Shown one piece after another: positions 6,080-13,506 of a stretch of 43,165 bases of DNA (position 1 is the first letter of the stretch; the number at the start of each line of letters is the position of its first letter). Source of the DNA: Clostridiales bacterium (GTDB lineage Bacteria; Bacillota; Clostridia; Lachnospirales; Lachnospiraceae); the NCBI GenBank assembly GCA_019416265.1, contig DXXQ01000248.1, positions 1-43,165 of the forward strand. The letters run 5' to 3'. A program made the translations under genes and the position numbers. Below the pieces are notes generated by a model that saw only the letters and a list, made by a program, of their open reading frames with translations, was not told where the DNA came from and searched no databases.

Positions 6080-8169
6080 GTGGATTTACACCGAGAACCA
6101 GGCAGATTTTGAGCGTGATGCTGAAAGAAGACTGTAAGATGTCTGTGAGAAGTCTGGCAGAAAAAACAGATATCAGCAAAAGGACGGTACAGCGCGAGCT
6201 GGAGTACCTGAACTCTGATCTGAAGCCATACGGGATTTCGCTGATGTCCAGAACCGGAGTGGGTATCTGGCTGGAGGGATCACCGGAAAAAAAAGAGGCT
6301 CTTCTGACTGAGATCACATCAGGAGATCACTACGATGTCAGCAATAAAGAGGAACGAAGAAAGCGGCTTGTACTTGAGATATTGAAAGATAAAGGACTGA
6401 AGAAGCTGTTTTACTATAGCTGTAAGTTCAAAGTCAGCGAGGCTACAGTCAGCGGCGATCTTGAGGCTGTAGAAGGATGGCTCAATCGCTGGAGACTTAC
6501 CATTGTAAGAAAACCGGGAAGCGGCATATCCATCGAAGGCAGCGAGGAGAACTACAGGAAAGCAATTCGGGCTTTTATCAGCGAAAACATAGATACTAGT
6601 ATGCTGCGCGAGGCTTATGAAAGCGACCGCACGCTGGAGGAAGACAGCGAGAAACTGCAGAGGAGTAATATCGGGCAGATCTTAAATGATGATATTCTCA
6701 AGCGTGTTGTGAGCTGTATAATGGGAATGAATGATGCCCGTGTTATGACTTTAACGGAAAATTCCTACATCGGTCTTGTCATTCATATAACAATTGCCAT
6801 TAACCGTATTCTCAAGCATGAGACCATAGACGCAGACTCGAAATGGACGGAATACAGGGAGGACGATGAGGAATACCTCCTGGCAAAAAGCATTGTGAAA
6901 GCTCTGGAGGAGGAATTTGAGATTGAGATACCGCCTCTTGAAACCTCGTATATTTGTCTGCACATCAAAGGGGCAAAACATGAAAAAATCCGCTGGAATG
7001 GGGAAAAAACTGTGGAAATGGAAAATCGGGAACTGCAGAAGCTGGTAAATGAAATGATAGATGCTTTTGATGAAAAGGCTGCTTTCATGCTGAAACAGGA
7101 TGATGAATTTATCCAGGGACTTCTTGCCCATCTGCAGCCGACTCTGATCCGGATCGCCTATGATATGCAGATATCAAATCCTGTTCTGGAGGAGATAAAA
7201 AGAGATTATTCCACCGTATATGAAAAGTGTGAAAAGGTATCCGTTGTGTTGAAAAAATGGCTGGGAAAGGAAATCCCGGACACAGAAACAGGGTTCCTTG
7301 CCGTGCATTTCGGAGCGGCTATGGTACGCCTGGAGGGCAGGAGGGAAAATATCAGGAAAGTAAGTGTAGGCGTGGTCTGCTCCAGCGGAATCGGAATTTC
7401 CCGTCTGATGTCCACGAAGCTGGAAAAGGTATTCCGTGACAGGATCGAGCTTACCACTTATGGGAAAAATGATCTGACGCCGTATATTATGGGAAAAACA
7501 GACTTTTTTGTATCAAGTATCTCTCTGGAACAGCTTGAGGCTCCTGTGATCTTTGTAAATCCTCTCCTCAATGAAAAGGATATGGAGGCTGTGCGCAGGA
7601 AGATTTATGAATATGAGCGTCTTCCGAAAAAACAGGAGGAGACGCCGCTCTCCATAGAGATGGAAGAAATCAATGTTCTGGCTGCTCATATCAATGCTGT
7701 TATCAAATATATGGATGTCTTGAAAATAGAAGAAAACATTACTTTTGACGGCCTTTTAAGCGCAGTGGGAGAAGCTCTTTCCCCGTATAAGGACCGTGGG
7801 GAGATGATACAGGAGGACATACGAAAGAGAGAAGAAATTGCCAGCCAGATATTTGCGGAATTCGGGTTTGCTCTTTTTCACACAAGGACAAAAGGGGTGG
7901 TACGTCCAAGCTTCACGGTATGTATGCCCAATAACCATAAGAGCTTTACAGATCCGTATTTTAAGAACATTCCGGTAGCGTTCGTCATGTTGATCCCAAT
8001 AGACGAGGCAGTTAAGATCAACAGTGAGATTCTTGGGTATATCAGTACCATGCTGATTGAAAACTTCGAGTTCATGGACATTGTGCTTACCGGAGATACG
8101 GAAAAAATCCGTACAGCCCTTTCAGTGGAGCTGAAGAAATTTTTTGCCAAATATATATCGAAAATCTGA
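6076..8169 (+). CDS. mtlR: MtlR-type transcriptional activator with PRD and PTS domains
   Basis: A 697-residue regulator of the BglG/MtlR class. Order: N-terminal helix-turn-helix (about 5-60, SVRSLAEKTDISKRTVQRE) and a second winged-helix region (to about 160), two PRD regulation domains (about 190-410), a IIB-like domain (about 425-515) with Cys435 in VVCSSGIGISR, and a IIA-like domain (about 530-697) with the histidine in FALFHTRTKG. In characterised MtlR proteins, phosphorylation of PRD2 by HPr activates, and phosphorylation of the IIB-like cysteine by the transporter inactivates, so the protein is active when sugar is flowing. The cysteine and histidine are retained here. It is expected to bind the two matching dyads at 2916 and 8262. 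Its start overlaps the previous stop by 4 nt, and a strong terminator follows. Confidence 0.88.
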   Translation: MSGFTPRTRQILSVMLKEDCKMSVRSLAEKTDISKRTVQRELEYLNSDLKPYGISLMSRTGVGIWLEGSPEKKEALLTEITSGDHYDVSNKEERRKRLVLEILKDKGLKKLFYYSCKFKVSEATVSGDLEAVEGWLNRWRLTIVRKPGSGISIEGSEENYRKAIRAFISENIDTSMLREAYESDRTLEEDSEKLQRSNIGQILNDDILKRVVSCIMGMNDARVMTLTENSYIGLVIHITIAINRILKHETIDADSKWTEYREDDEEYLLAKSIVKALEEEFEIEIPPLETSYICLHIKGAKHEKIRWNGEKTVEMENRELQKLVNEMIDAFDEKAAFMLKQDDEFIQGLLAHLQPTLIRIAYDMQISNPVLEEIKRDYSTVYEKCEKVSVVLKKWLGKEIPDTETGFLAVHFGAAMVRLEGRRENIRKVSVGVVCSSGIGISRLMSTKLEKVFRDRIELTTYGKNDLTPYIMGKTDFFVSSISLEQLEAPVIFVNPLLNEKDMEAVRRKIYEYERLPKKQEETPLSIEMEEINVLAAHINAVIKYMDVLKIEENITFDGLLSAVGEALSPYKDRGEMIQEDIRKREEIASQIFAEFGFALFHTRTKGVVRPSFTVCMPNNHKSFTDPYFKNIPVAFVMLIPIDEAVKINSEILGYISTMLIENFEFMDIVLTGDTEKIRTALSVELKKFFAKYISKI

Positions 8170-8181
8170 ATTAAAAAAGAG

Positions 8182-8213
8182 GAACATTCCAGGATTTGGA
8201 ATGTTCTTTTTTT
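8182..8213 (+). terminator. Terminator after the MtlR-type gene
   Basis: A 9-bp stem GAACATTCC/GGAATGTTC with a 7-nt loop, followed by an unbroken T-run. Confidence 0.88.
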
Positions 8214-8261
8214 GCCTTTTTTTAGATGGGAATATTGTTTTACAGATTTTCTTCGGGCAGT

Positions 8262-8286
8262 TTTGGCACTATCTGATGATGCCAAA
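8262..8286 (+). promoter_or_regulatory. MtlR-type operator, copy 2
   Basis: The dyad TTTGGCA-N11-TGCCAAA is 25 bp long and ends exactly 16 bp before the -35 box at 8303. Length, outer arms and distance to the promoter are the same as in copy 1 at 2916-2940. Relative to a predicted start near 8338 it covers about -76 to -52, a normal position for an activator of this family. Confidence 0.65.
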
Positions 8287-8302
8287 TCCCATCTTCTTTG
8301 CG

Positions 8303-8331
8303 TTGAAAATACAGGATTCTGCCCATATAAT
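8303..8331 (+). promoter_or_regulatory. Promoter of the IIA-kinase-dehydrogenase-HPr operon
   Basis: TTGAAA (8303-8308), 17 bp, TATAAT (8326-8331). Its -35 box is identical to that of the promoter at 2957. Confidence 0.85.
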
Positions 8332-8396
8332 AAAAGCATAAAGAACAGCGGACAACGGAAAATATAAATCAAAATTGTGATAAGGAGGAACAGGAT

Positions 8397-8864
8397 ATGT
8401 TTTTTGGAAAGAAAAAAGAAAAGGCAGAAGCAGAGGTAAAAAAAGAACTTTTATACAAAGAAAATATTAAGGTCGGCTGCAGTGCGGACACAAAGGAAAA
8501 TGTGATCAGACAGGTGGGACAGATGCTGGTAAACAGCGGATATGTAGACCAGCCTTATGTGGATGCCATGCTGGAAAGAGAGAAATCCTTTTCTACATAT
8601 ATGGGAAATGCCCTGGCGCTTCCACACGGTGTAGAAGCGGCAAAAAAAGAAATCAAAGCATCGGGGATCGCAGTTATGGTATTTCCCCAAGGAACACAGT
8701 GGGACGATGAAACTGTCAAAATTGTTATAGGAATTGCGGGAGTGGGAGAAGAACATCTTCAGATTCTGGGAGTTATTGCAGACAGAATGCTTTCCCCGGA
8801 AGCTGTGGAAGAAATCGTGAACGGAGACGAGGACACTGTATATCAAATGCTTTCAAATAAGTAA
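8397..8864 (+). CDS. mtlF: PTS mannitol/fructose-type subunit IIA
   Basis: A 155-residue cytosolic phosphocarrier that passes phosphate from HPr to the IIB domains of the hexitol permeases. The active histidine is His77 in NALALPHGV, followed by the conserved IAVMVFPQGTQWDD stretch. Compared with ordinary MtlF it has a short lysine/glutamate-rich extension of about 18 residues at the N-terminus. AAGGAGG lies 8-9 nt before the ATG. It is the first gene of a four-gene operon with the kinase, dehydrogenase and HPr. In many Firmicutes the gene after mtlF is mtlD; that gene is missing here. It is the only IIA for two IICB proteins in this window. Confidence 0.9.
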   Translation: MFFGKKKEKAEAEVKKELLYKENIKVGCSADTKENVIRQVGQMLVNSGYVDQPYVDAMLEREKSFSTYMGNALALPHGVEAAKKEIKASGIAVMVFPQGTQWDDETVKIVIGIAGVGEEHLQILGVIADRMLSPEAVEEIVNGDEDTVYQMLSNK

Positions 8865-8891
8865 AGTTTGAAGAAAGGGAAGGGATAAAAA

Positions 8892-9821
8892 ATGATTGTA
8901 ACAGTAACGATGAATCCTGCCATAGATAAGACCGTTGAGGTTGAGGAACTCCGTCACGGCGGACTGAACAGGATAAAAAAAGTGGAATATGATGCAGGCG
9001 GCAAGGGCATCAATGTTTCCAAAACAATTCGGGAGCTTGGAGGAGAGAGCGTTGCGGTGGGTTTTCTCGGCGGAAATGCAGGAAAGACTATTGAGAATGT
9101 TTTGAAAAGCAGAGGGATTTCTTCAGATTTTGTGTGGGTGGACGGAGAAACAAGGACAAACACCAAGGTCTTTGAGGAAAAAGGCGGAGTAACAGAACTC
9201 AATGAGCCGGGACCGGCTCCTACAGAGGAAGATTTAACAGAGCTTTTGAAAAAAATCGAAAAGTATGCTGAACCAAATACTCTGTTTGTACTTTCCGGAA
9301 GCGTTCCGTCCGGTGTGGACAAAGGAATTTACGGAAGAATCACCGAGCTGGTTCATAAAAGAGGTGCAAAGGTATTGCTGGATGCAGATGGTGAGCTTTT
9401 CCGCAGATCCCTTGAGCATGGACCGGATATTATGAAGCCAAACAGGGAAGAGCTTGCAGAGTTCGCCGGTGCAGGGGAGGATATTTCCCCGGAAAATATC
9501 CGGAGTATTGCAGAAAAATTCCAGGAGGAAGGAACCGGTATCGTTGCTGTTTCCATGGGGAAAGACGGCGCAATGCTGTTTATGGAAGACTACAAGGTGA
9601 AATGTCCTGCGGTTCCCGTGAAGAAGCATTCCACAGTAGGTGCCGGAGACGCTATGGTGGCAGGGCTTGCCTATGCGTGGGAGAATAAGCTTGGAAAAGA
9701 AGAAACCGTTCGTCTTTGCATGGCAGTTTCCGCAGGCGCAGTTACTACAATCGGAACAAAACCGCCGGCAAGAACTCTTGTGGATGAACTGATACCGCAG
9801 GTAAAAATCGAAGAACTCTGA
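8892..9821 (+). CDS. fruK: 1-phosphofructokinase (PfkB family)
   Basis: A 309-residue sugar kinase of the PfkB family that phosphorylates fructose 1-phosphate (or a similar ketose phosphate) to the 1,6-bisphosphate using ATP. It shows the N-terminal TMNPAIDKT start, the substrate-contact region DAGGKGINVSKTIRELGG, GETRTNTKVFE with TELNEPGP, and the C-terminal catalytic signature STVGAGDAMVAG, where Asp is the base. The motifs fit FruK better than the tagatose-6-phosphate kinase LacC, although the two are close. It starts 27 nt after the IIA gene. Its presence in a hexitol operon is unusual, because mannitol 1-phosphate normally gives fructose 6-phosphate; it implies that a ketose 1-phosphate is formed here. 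Confidence 0.88.
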   Translation: MIVTVTMNPAIDKTVEVEELRHGGLNRIKKVEYDAGGKGINVSKTIRELGGESVAVGFLGGNAGKTIENVLKSRGISSDFVWVDGETRTNTKVFEEKGGVTELNEPGPAPTEEDLTELLKKIEKYAEPNTLFVLSGSVPSGVDKGIYGRITELVHKRGAKVLLDADGELFRRSLEHGPDIMKPNREELAEFAGAGEDISPENIRSIAEKFQEEGTGIVAVSMGKDGAMLFMEDYKVKCPAVPVKKHSTVGAGDAMVAGLAYAWENKLGKEETVRLCMAVSAGAVTTIGTKPPARTLVDELIPQVKIEEL

Positions 9822-9899
9822 TTTTCGCCAGAGACAGAAATAGATATAGAAACGAAGCATCATTAATTTATATCAACAGTAGAAAAGGAGAATTGTAAA

Positions 9900-11168
9900 A
9901 TGAAAACAAAAGCAGTCAGAATGTATGGGACAAGAGACTTAAGATTAGAGGAGTTTGAATTACCGGAGATTAAGGATGATGAGATTCTGGTAAAGGTTAT
10001 GAGCGACAGTATCTGTATGTCCACCTATAAGCTGGCAGAGCAGGGGAAAAAACATAAAAGAGCGCCGCAGAATATCGACACCAATCCGGTTATCATCGGA
10101 CATGAGTTTGCAGGTGTAATTGTTAAAGTAGGAGAAAAATGGAAAGATCAGTTTAAGCCGGGAATGAAATTTGCCCAGCAGCCGGCTCTTAATTACAAAG
10201 GAAGTCTTGCATCTCCGGGATATTCCTACGAGTTTTTCGGCGGCGCATGTACTTACTGCATTATCCCTCATGAGGTTATGGAACTGGGATGTCTGATGGA
10301 ATATAAGGGCGACAGCTTCTTTGAAGCGTCTCTGGGAGAGCCTATGAGCTGCTGTATCGGCGGTTATAACGGCTGCTATCATACAAATAAGATCAATCAT
10401 GACCTTGCAGTAGGAACAAAAAAAGGAGGAGACATTATCATACTGGGCGGCTGCGGACCGATGGGACTTGGAGCTGTCAGCTACGGTATTCAGTTAGAGG
10501 AACGCAAACCGAAACGAATTGTGGTCACAGAAATCAGCGATGAAAAAATTGCGCGGGCGAAAGAAGTGATTCCTGAGTCTAAAGCAGCCGAGAATGGTGT
10601 GGAGCTGATTTATGTAAATACTGCAAAAATGGCAGATCCTGTGAAAGAGCTTCGCGATATTACAGGAGGTAAGGGCTACGATGACGTATTCGTATATATC
10701 CCTAACCGCGCAGTGGCGGAAATGGCGGATCAGCTTCTGGGATTTGACGGATGTATGAATTTCTTTGCAGGTCCTACAGACAATCAGTTTAAGGCGAAGA
10801 TCAATTTATACAATGCACATTATATTAGCACACATATTGTGGGAACAACCGGCGGAAACAACGACGATCTCATTGAGGCAAATGAGCTTGCTGCAGCAGG
10901 AAGGATTGAACCGGCAGTTATGGTTACCCATGTAGGAGGAATCGACAGTATTGTGGATGCAACCCTGAATCTGCCGAATATTCCGGGAGGAAAGAAACTC
11001 ACTTATACGCAGTTCGATATGCCTCTGACTGCGATCACAGATTTTGAAGAGCTTGGAAAGACGGATCCTCTGTTCGCAAAGCTTGATGAGGTATGTAAGA
11101 AAAACAGAGGACTGTGGAGTGCAGAAGCAGAGAAGATTTTATTTGAGCATTATGGAGTAGAAGCTTAA
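9900..11168 (+). CDS. Zinc-dependent dehydrogenase, L-sorbose-1-phosphate reductase-like (MDR superfamily)
   Basis: A 422-residue medium-chain dehydrogenase resembling SorE, which interconverts L-sorbose 1-phosphate and glucitol 6-phosphate. The N-terminal catalytic domain carries the zinc-ligand candidates Cys39, the His/Glu of IIGHEFAGVI and Glu in LGEPMSC. The four-cysteine structural zinc loop of classical alcohol dehydrogenases is absent, as in SorE. The Rossmann domain has GGCGPMGLGAV near residues 182-192. It lies 78 nt after the kinase gene with its own AAAGGAG site. SorE acts on the carbon next to the phosphate; applied to mannitol 1-phosphate this would give fructose 1-phosphate, the substrate of the kinase encoded beside it. 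The exact substrate is inferred, not seen. Confidence 0.75.
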   Translation: MKTKAVRMYGTRDLRLEEFELPEIKDDEILVKVMSDSICMSTYKLAEQGKKHKRAPQNIDTNPVIIGHEFAGVIVKVGEKWKDQFKPGMKFAQQPALNYKGSLASPGYSYEFFGGACTYCIIPHEVMELGCLMEYKGDSFFEASLGEPMSCCIGGYNGCYHTNKINHDLAVGTKKGGDIIILGGCGPMGLGAVSYGIQLEERKPKRIVVTEISDEKIARAKEVIPESKAAENGVELIYVNTAKMADPVKELRDITGGKGYDDVFVYIPNRAVAEMADQLLGFDGCMNFFAGPTDNQFKAKINLYNAHYISTHIVGTTGGNNDDLIEANELAAAGRIEPAVMVTHVGGIDSIVDATLNLPNIPGGKKLTYTQFDMPLTAITDFEELGKTDPLFAKLDEVCKKNRGLWSAEAEKILFEHYGVEA

Positions 11169-11208
11169 ACAAAGGATAAAGGCATAGAAAAAGATAAGGA
11201 GAAAAAAT

Positions 11209-11475
11209 ATGGTATCACAGAAAATTGTAATAAATCTTGAATCGGGAATTCATGCAAGACCTGCAGGAGTGCTTGCAAAAACAGCGTCAAAATGCAAATC
11301 AAACGTAACGCTTCACGTAGGCGAAAGAACCGTACAGGTCAAAAGTATTTTAAATATTATGGCTGCTGCAATTAAGTGTGGTACGGAAATTGAAGTTTGC
11401 TGTGACGGAGAAACAGAAGAAGAAGATTTAAAGACTCTCATTGCCGCAATAGAAAGCGGATTAGGAGAAAATTAA
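11209..11475 (+). CDS. HPr-family phosphocarrier protein, operon-specific
   Basis: An 88-residue HPr. The phosphorylated His15 is present in GIHARPAG, and a serine is retained at position 46 (VKSIL), the site used by HPr kinase in Firmicutes. The surroundings of Ser46 differ from housekeeping HPr, which usually reads KSIMGVMSLG; here it is KSILNIMAAAI. AAGGAG lies before the ATG, and the gene ends the operon 43 bp before a terminator. A general HPr gene normally sits elsewhere with ptsI, so this looks like a dedicated copy for the hexitol PTS. It may feed the local IIA or signal to the PRD regulator. Confidence 0.85.
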   Translation: MVSQKIVINLESGIHARPAGVLAKTASKCKSNVTLHVGERTVQVKSILNIMAAAIKCGTEIEVCCDGETEEEDLKTLIAAIESGLGEN

Positions 11476-11517
11476 GATTCAGGCCCCATTTTATACTTTT
11501 CCATAAATATACACATG

Positions 11518-11549
11518 AAAAACCGCAGGAGACAGTTCCTGCGGTTTTT
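11518..11549. terminator. Bidirectional terminator between the HPr and tRNA-Ser genes
   Basis: A perfect 13-bp stem AAAAACCGCAGGA / TCCTGCGGTTTTT with a 6-nt loop. With A's on one side and T's on the other, it can end the HPr operon (+) and tRNA-Ser (-). Confidence 0.88.
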
Positions 11550-11559
11550 CAATAGAAAG

Positions 11560-11647
11560 CGGAGATGGAGGGATTTGAACCCTCGCGCCGGTTGCCCGGC
11601 CTACCGCATTTCGAGTGCGGACCCTTCAGCCACTTGGGTACATCTCC
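11560..11647 (-). tRNA. tRNA-Ser (CGA)
   Basis: On the minus strand, the acceptor GGAGATG (11641-11647) pairs with CATCTCC (11561-11567) and the discriminator is G at 11560. The anticodon stem CCGCA/TGCGG holds the loop CTCGAAA, anticodon CGA. A long variable arm GGCCGGGCAACCGGC is present, as expected for serine. The T loop is TTCAAAT. Confidence 0.95.
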
Positions 11648-11662
11648 GTGTCATACCTATTT

Positions 11663-11691
11663 ATGATAAGATAAAAAGAAGAAAAAAGCAA
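11663..11691 (-). promoter_or_regulatory. Promoter of tRNA-Ser
   Basis: On the minus strand, TTGCTT (11686-11691), 17 bp, TATCAT (11663-11668). Confidence 0.6.
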
Positions 11692-11728
11692 GTTTTTTTT
11701 CTGCCGGAAAAACTTTTGTATTTTTCGG

Positions 11729-11757
11729 TTGACGAACGGCGGTCACTATAATAAGAT
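11729..11757 (+). promoter_or_regulatory. Promoter of cysE
   Basis: TTGACG (11729-11734), 17 bp, TAAGAT (11752-11757). A TATAAT at 11747 is also present, but its spacing from this -35 is only 12 bp. The leader that follows (about 70 nt) shows no T-box or S-box signature. Confidence 0.6.
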
Positions 11758-11833
11758 AGAGCAATAAAGTGCAAGGCAGTCGGTTTTTATCATAGAATAA
11801 GTATATAGTAAACTACGAAAGGTGAGGACAGCA

Positions 11834-12754
11834 ATGAAAGATAAAAAAAATACAATTCAGGAAATCGTAGGGCTGTTAGCGGAGAATTATGAGCAGGAGG
11901 AAATTTTTCTGCCCAAGGATAAGGGTCAGCTCCCCAGCCGTGCGGCGATCATCAGCTTATTGAAGGAGATGCAGGCAGTGATTTTTCCGGGATATTTCGA
12001 GGTGGATTCCAGTTCAAAGATTTTTCCGGAGCATTATCTCGGATATCGCCTCAATGACCTTTACGATAATCTGGAGAAGCAGATAAAAATTGCGCTTCTC
12101 TATAAAGGTGTGAAAGAAGAATGTGCCAGAGAACAGGCGTCTGAAATTACAGCGGGATTTTTTAAGAAGCTTCCGGAAATCCAGAATATGCTCTTGAAGG
12201 ATGTGCAGGCAGGCTTTGACGGAGACCCTGCTGCGAAAAGCAAGGAAGAGATTATTTTTTCCTATCCGGGACTTTTCGCCATCTATGTGTATCGGATCGC
12301 CCATGTTTTATATGAAGAAAAAGTGCCTTTTATTCCGCGAATTATGACAGAATACGCCCACGGCAAAACAGGAATCGATATAAACCCGGGAGCAGTCATC
12401 GGAGAATACTTTTTTATCGATCATGGTACGGGAGTGGTTATCGGTGAGACTACGGAAATCGGACGTAATGTGAAGCTGTATCAGGGTGTGACCCTTGGTG
12501 CGCTTTCCACCAGACAGGGGCAGCAGCTTGCAAATGTGAAGCGTCATCCTACCATTAAGGATAATGTTACCATTTACTCCAATTCCTCCGTACTCGGCGG
12601 GGAGACAGTAATAGGGGAAAACACCATCATCGGCGGCAATACGTTTATTACGGAATCTATTCCGGCCAATACAAAGGTCAGTGCAAAGAGTCCGGAGCTT
12701 GTGATCAAGAAACCTAAAACGGAGATCGCGTCTGCAAATGTGTGGGAATTTTGA
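11834..12754 (+). CDS. cysE: Serine O-acetyltransferase, EpsC type
   Basis: A 306-residue enzyme making O-acetylserine from serine and acetyl-CoA, the entry step to cysteine. The N-terminal helical part (about 1-170) is followed by a left-handed beta-helix of hexapeptide repeats (about 175-285): TGIDINPGAVIGEYFFIDHG, GVVIGETTEIG, VKLYQGVTLGA, VTIYSNSSVLGG, NTIIGGNTFI. The histidines in HG and the downstream KRHPTI motif are retained. The length, greater than E. coli CysE, is typical of the anaerobe form with a longer N-terminal region. The ATG at 11834 has GAGGA 6 nt upstream; an in-frame GTG at 11822 is less likely. It is monocistronic between tRNA genes. Confidence 0.9.
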   Translation: MKDKKNTIQEIVGLLAENYEQEEIFLPKDKGQLPSRAAIISLLKEMQAVIFPGYFEVDSSSKIFPEHYLGYRLNDLYDNLEKQIKIALLYKGVKEECAREQASEITAGFFKKLPEIQNMLLKDVQAGFDGDPAAKSKEEIIFSYPGLFAIYVYRIAHVLYEEKVPFIPRIMTEYAHGKTGIDINPGAVIGEYFFIDHGTGVVIGETTEIGRNVKLYQGVTLGALSTRQGQQLANVKRHPTIKDNVTIYSNSSVLGGETVIGENTIIGGNTFITESIPANTKVSAKSPELVIKKPKTEIASANVWEF

Positions 12755-12760
12755 AAAAAG

Positions 12761-12797
12761 TATAGTGTTTCGGGCAGGCTTTCTGCCCGAAACTATA
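12761..12797 (-). terminator. Strong hairpin after cysE, T-run on the minus strand
   Basis: Stem TATAGT-(G)-TTTCGGGCAG / CTGCCCGAAACTATA with a short loop. On the plus strand no T-run follows; on the minus strand it is followed by ACTTTTTTC. So it would end antisense transcription entering cysE, and could act as a 3'-end barrier for the cysE mRNA. Confidence 0.45.
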
Positions 12798-12858
12798 AGG
12801 AATATTGTTGGTGTTACATATTTTTTCGAAAAAAAATAAAAAATTTTCAAATTAGGTG

Positions 12859-12887
12859 TTGACAAAATGCCAAAAGTAATATATACT
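12859..12887 (+). promoter_or_regulatory. Promoter of the tRNA-Gly pair
   Basis: TTGACA (12859-12864), 17 bp, TATACT (12882-12887). A/T-only tracts just upstream (12820-12855) resemble an UP element, as expected for a strongly expressed stable RNA operon. Confidence 0.88.
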
Positions 12888-12940
12888 CGTCAGTGTTGAA
12901 GCGAGAGAGCAGAAACAAAACACAAAAGCACATAAGATGT

Positions 12941-13011
12941 GCGGGTGTAGTTCAATGGTAGAACACCAGCCTTCCAAGCTGGATACGTGGGTTCGATTCC
13001 CATCACCCGCT
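12941..13011 (+). tRNA. tRNA-Gly (TCC)
   Basis: The acceptor GCGGGTG pairs with CACCCGC and the discriminator is T at 13011. The anticodon stem CCAGC/GCTGG holds the loop CTTCCAA, anticodon TCC. T loop TTCGATT. 71 nt. Confidence 0.95.
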
Positions 13012-13014
13012 TAT

Positions 13015-13087
13015 GCGATAGTGGCGTAGTTGGTAACGCGCGACCTTGCCAAGGTCGAGACCGCGGGTTCGAGCCCCGTCTATCGCT
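13015..13087 (+). tRNA. tRNA-Gly (GCC)
   Basis: The acceptor GCGATAG pairs with CTATCGC and the discriminator is T at 13087. The anticodon stem CGACC/GGTCG holds the loop TTGCCAA, anticodon GCC. It lies 3 nt after tRNA-Gly(TCC), so both are cut from one precursor. Confidence 0.95.
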
Positions 13088-13091
13088 CTTG

Positions 13092-13120
13092 AAACTCCGA
13101 ACATTGTTCGGAGTTTTTTT
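13092..13120 (+). terminator. Terminator of the tRNA-Gly operon
   Basis: Stem AAACTCCGAAC/GTTCGGAGTTT with a 3-nt loop, followed by a T-run to 13120. Confidence 0.9.
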
Positions 13121-13167
13121 GTATAAAGAAAACCACGCGACTATCGCGTGGTTTTCTTTATACAAAA
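13117..13167. repeat. Perfect 24-bp inverted repeat with 3-nt loop
   Basis: The arms 13117-13140 and 13144-13167 are exact reverse complements around CTA. The core CCACGCGA/TCGCGTGG is flanked by TTTTCTTTATACAAAA, so it could serve as a second, bidirectional terminator between the tRNA operon and the minus-strand DUF378 gene. The length of perfect pairing is more than a terminator needs. Confidence 0.7.
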
Positions 13168-13218
13168 AAGGAGCTGCTGCTCCGGCAGATGTTTCATCTG
13201 CTTTTGCAGCAACTCCTT
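13164..13218 (-). terminator. Branched terminator of the DUF378 gene
   Basis: On the minus strand an outer stem AAGGAG-TTGCTGC / GCAGCAGCTCCTT encloses a second hairpin GCAGATG/CATCTGC, followed by TTTTTT. It directly follows the stop codon at 13222-13224. Confidence 0.75.
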
Positions 13219-13221
13219 AAA

Positions 13222-13437
13222 TCATACCTGACTCTTTTCTGAGTCCACCTGTCCATAGAAGGACAGGAGATAAATCCCGCAGATTCCCACAAGACCGTAG
13301 ATGATTCTGGAAAGCCAGCTCATGCTTCCGAAAATCATGGAGACGAGATTAAAATTGAAAAATCCAATCAATCCCCAGTTTACAGCTCCGATAATCGCAA
13401 TGGTCAGCGCAGAATATTTCAAAAAATTATTTCCCAT
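13222..13437 (-). CDS. DUF378 family small membrane protein
   Basis: 71 residues with two membrane segments (about 6-30 and 40-60). The family signature is ALTIAIIGAVNWGLIGFF followed by SRIIYGLVGICGIYLL, as in Bacillus YuzA-type proteins. The function of the family is unknown. AAAGGATGGTGA lies before the ATG. It is the last gene before the tRNA-Gly operon on the opposite strand and has its own terminator. It may share the transcript of the DUF5067-like gene upstream (69 bp gap), since no clear promoter is seen between them. Confidence 0.85.
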   Translation of the reverse strand: MGNNFLKYSALTIAIIGAVNWGLIGFFNFNLVSMIFGSMSWLSRIIYGLVGICGIYLLSFYGQVDSEKSQV

Positions 13438-13506
13438 AAGTCACCATCCTTTCCGAAGACAAGAATAGTATGCCTGAAAAATAAAAAAATGATACGCAAT
13501 CCGAAA

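Noticed and set aside
11758..11833. Possible T-box or other riboswitch upstream of cysE
   Set aside because: The leader is about 70 nt, with no T-box sequence and no terminator hairpin.
12890..13220. Open frames on both strands over the tRNA-Gly region
   Set aside because: They lie on the two tRNA genes and their terminators and are not coding.
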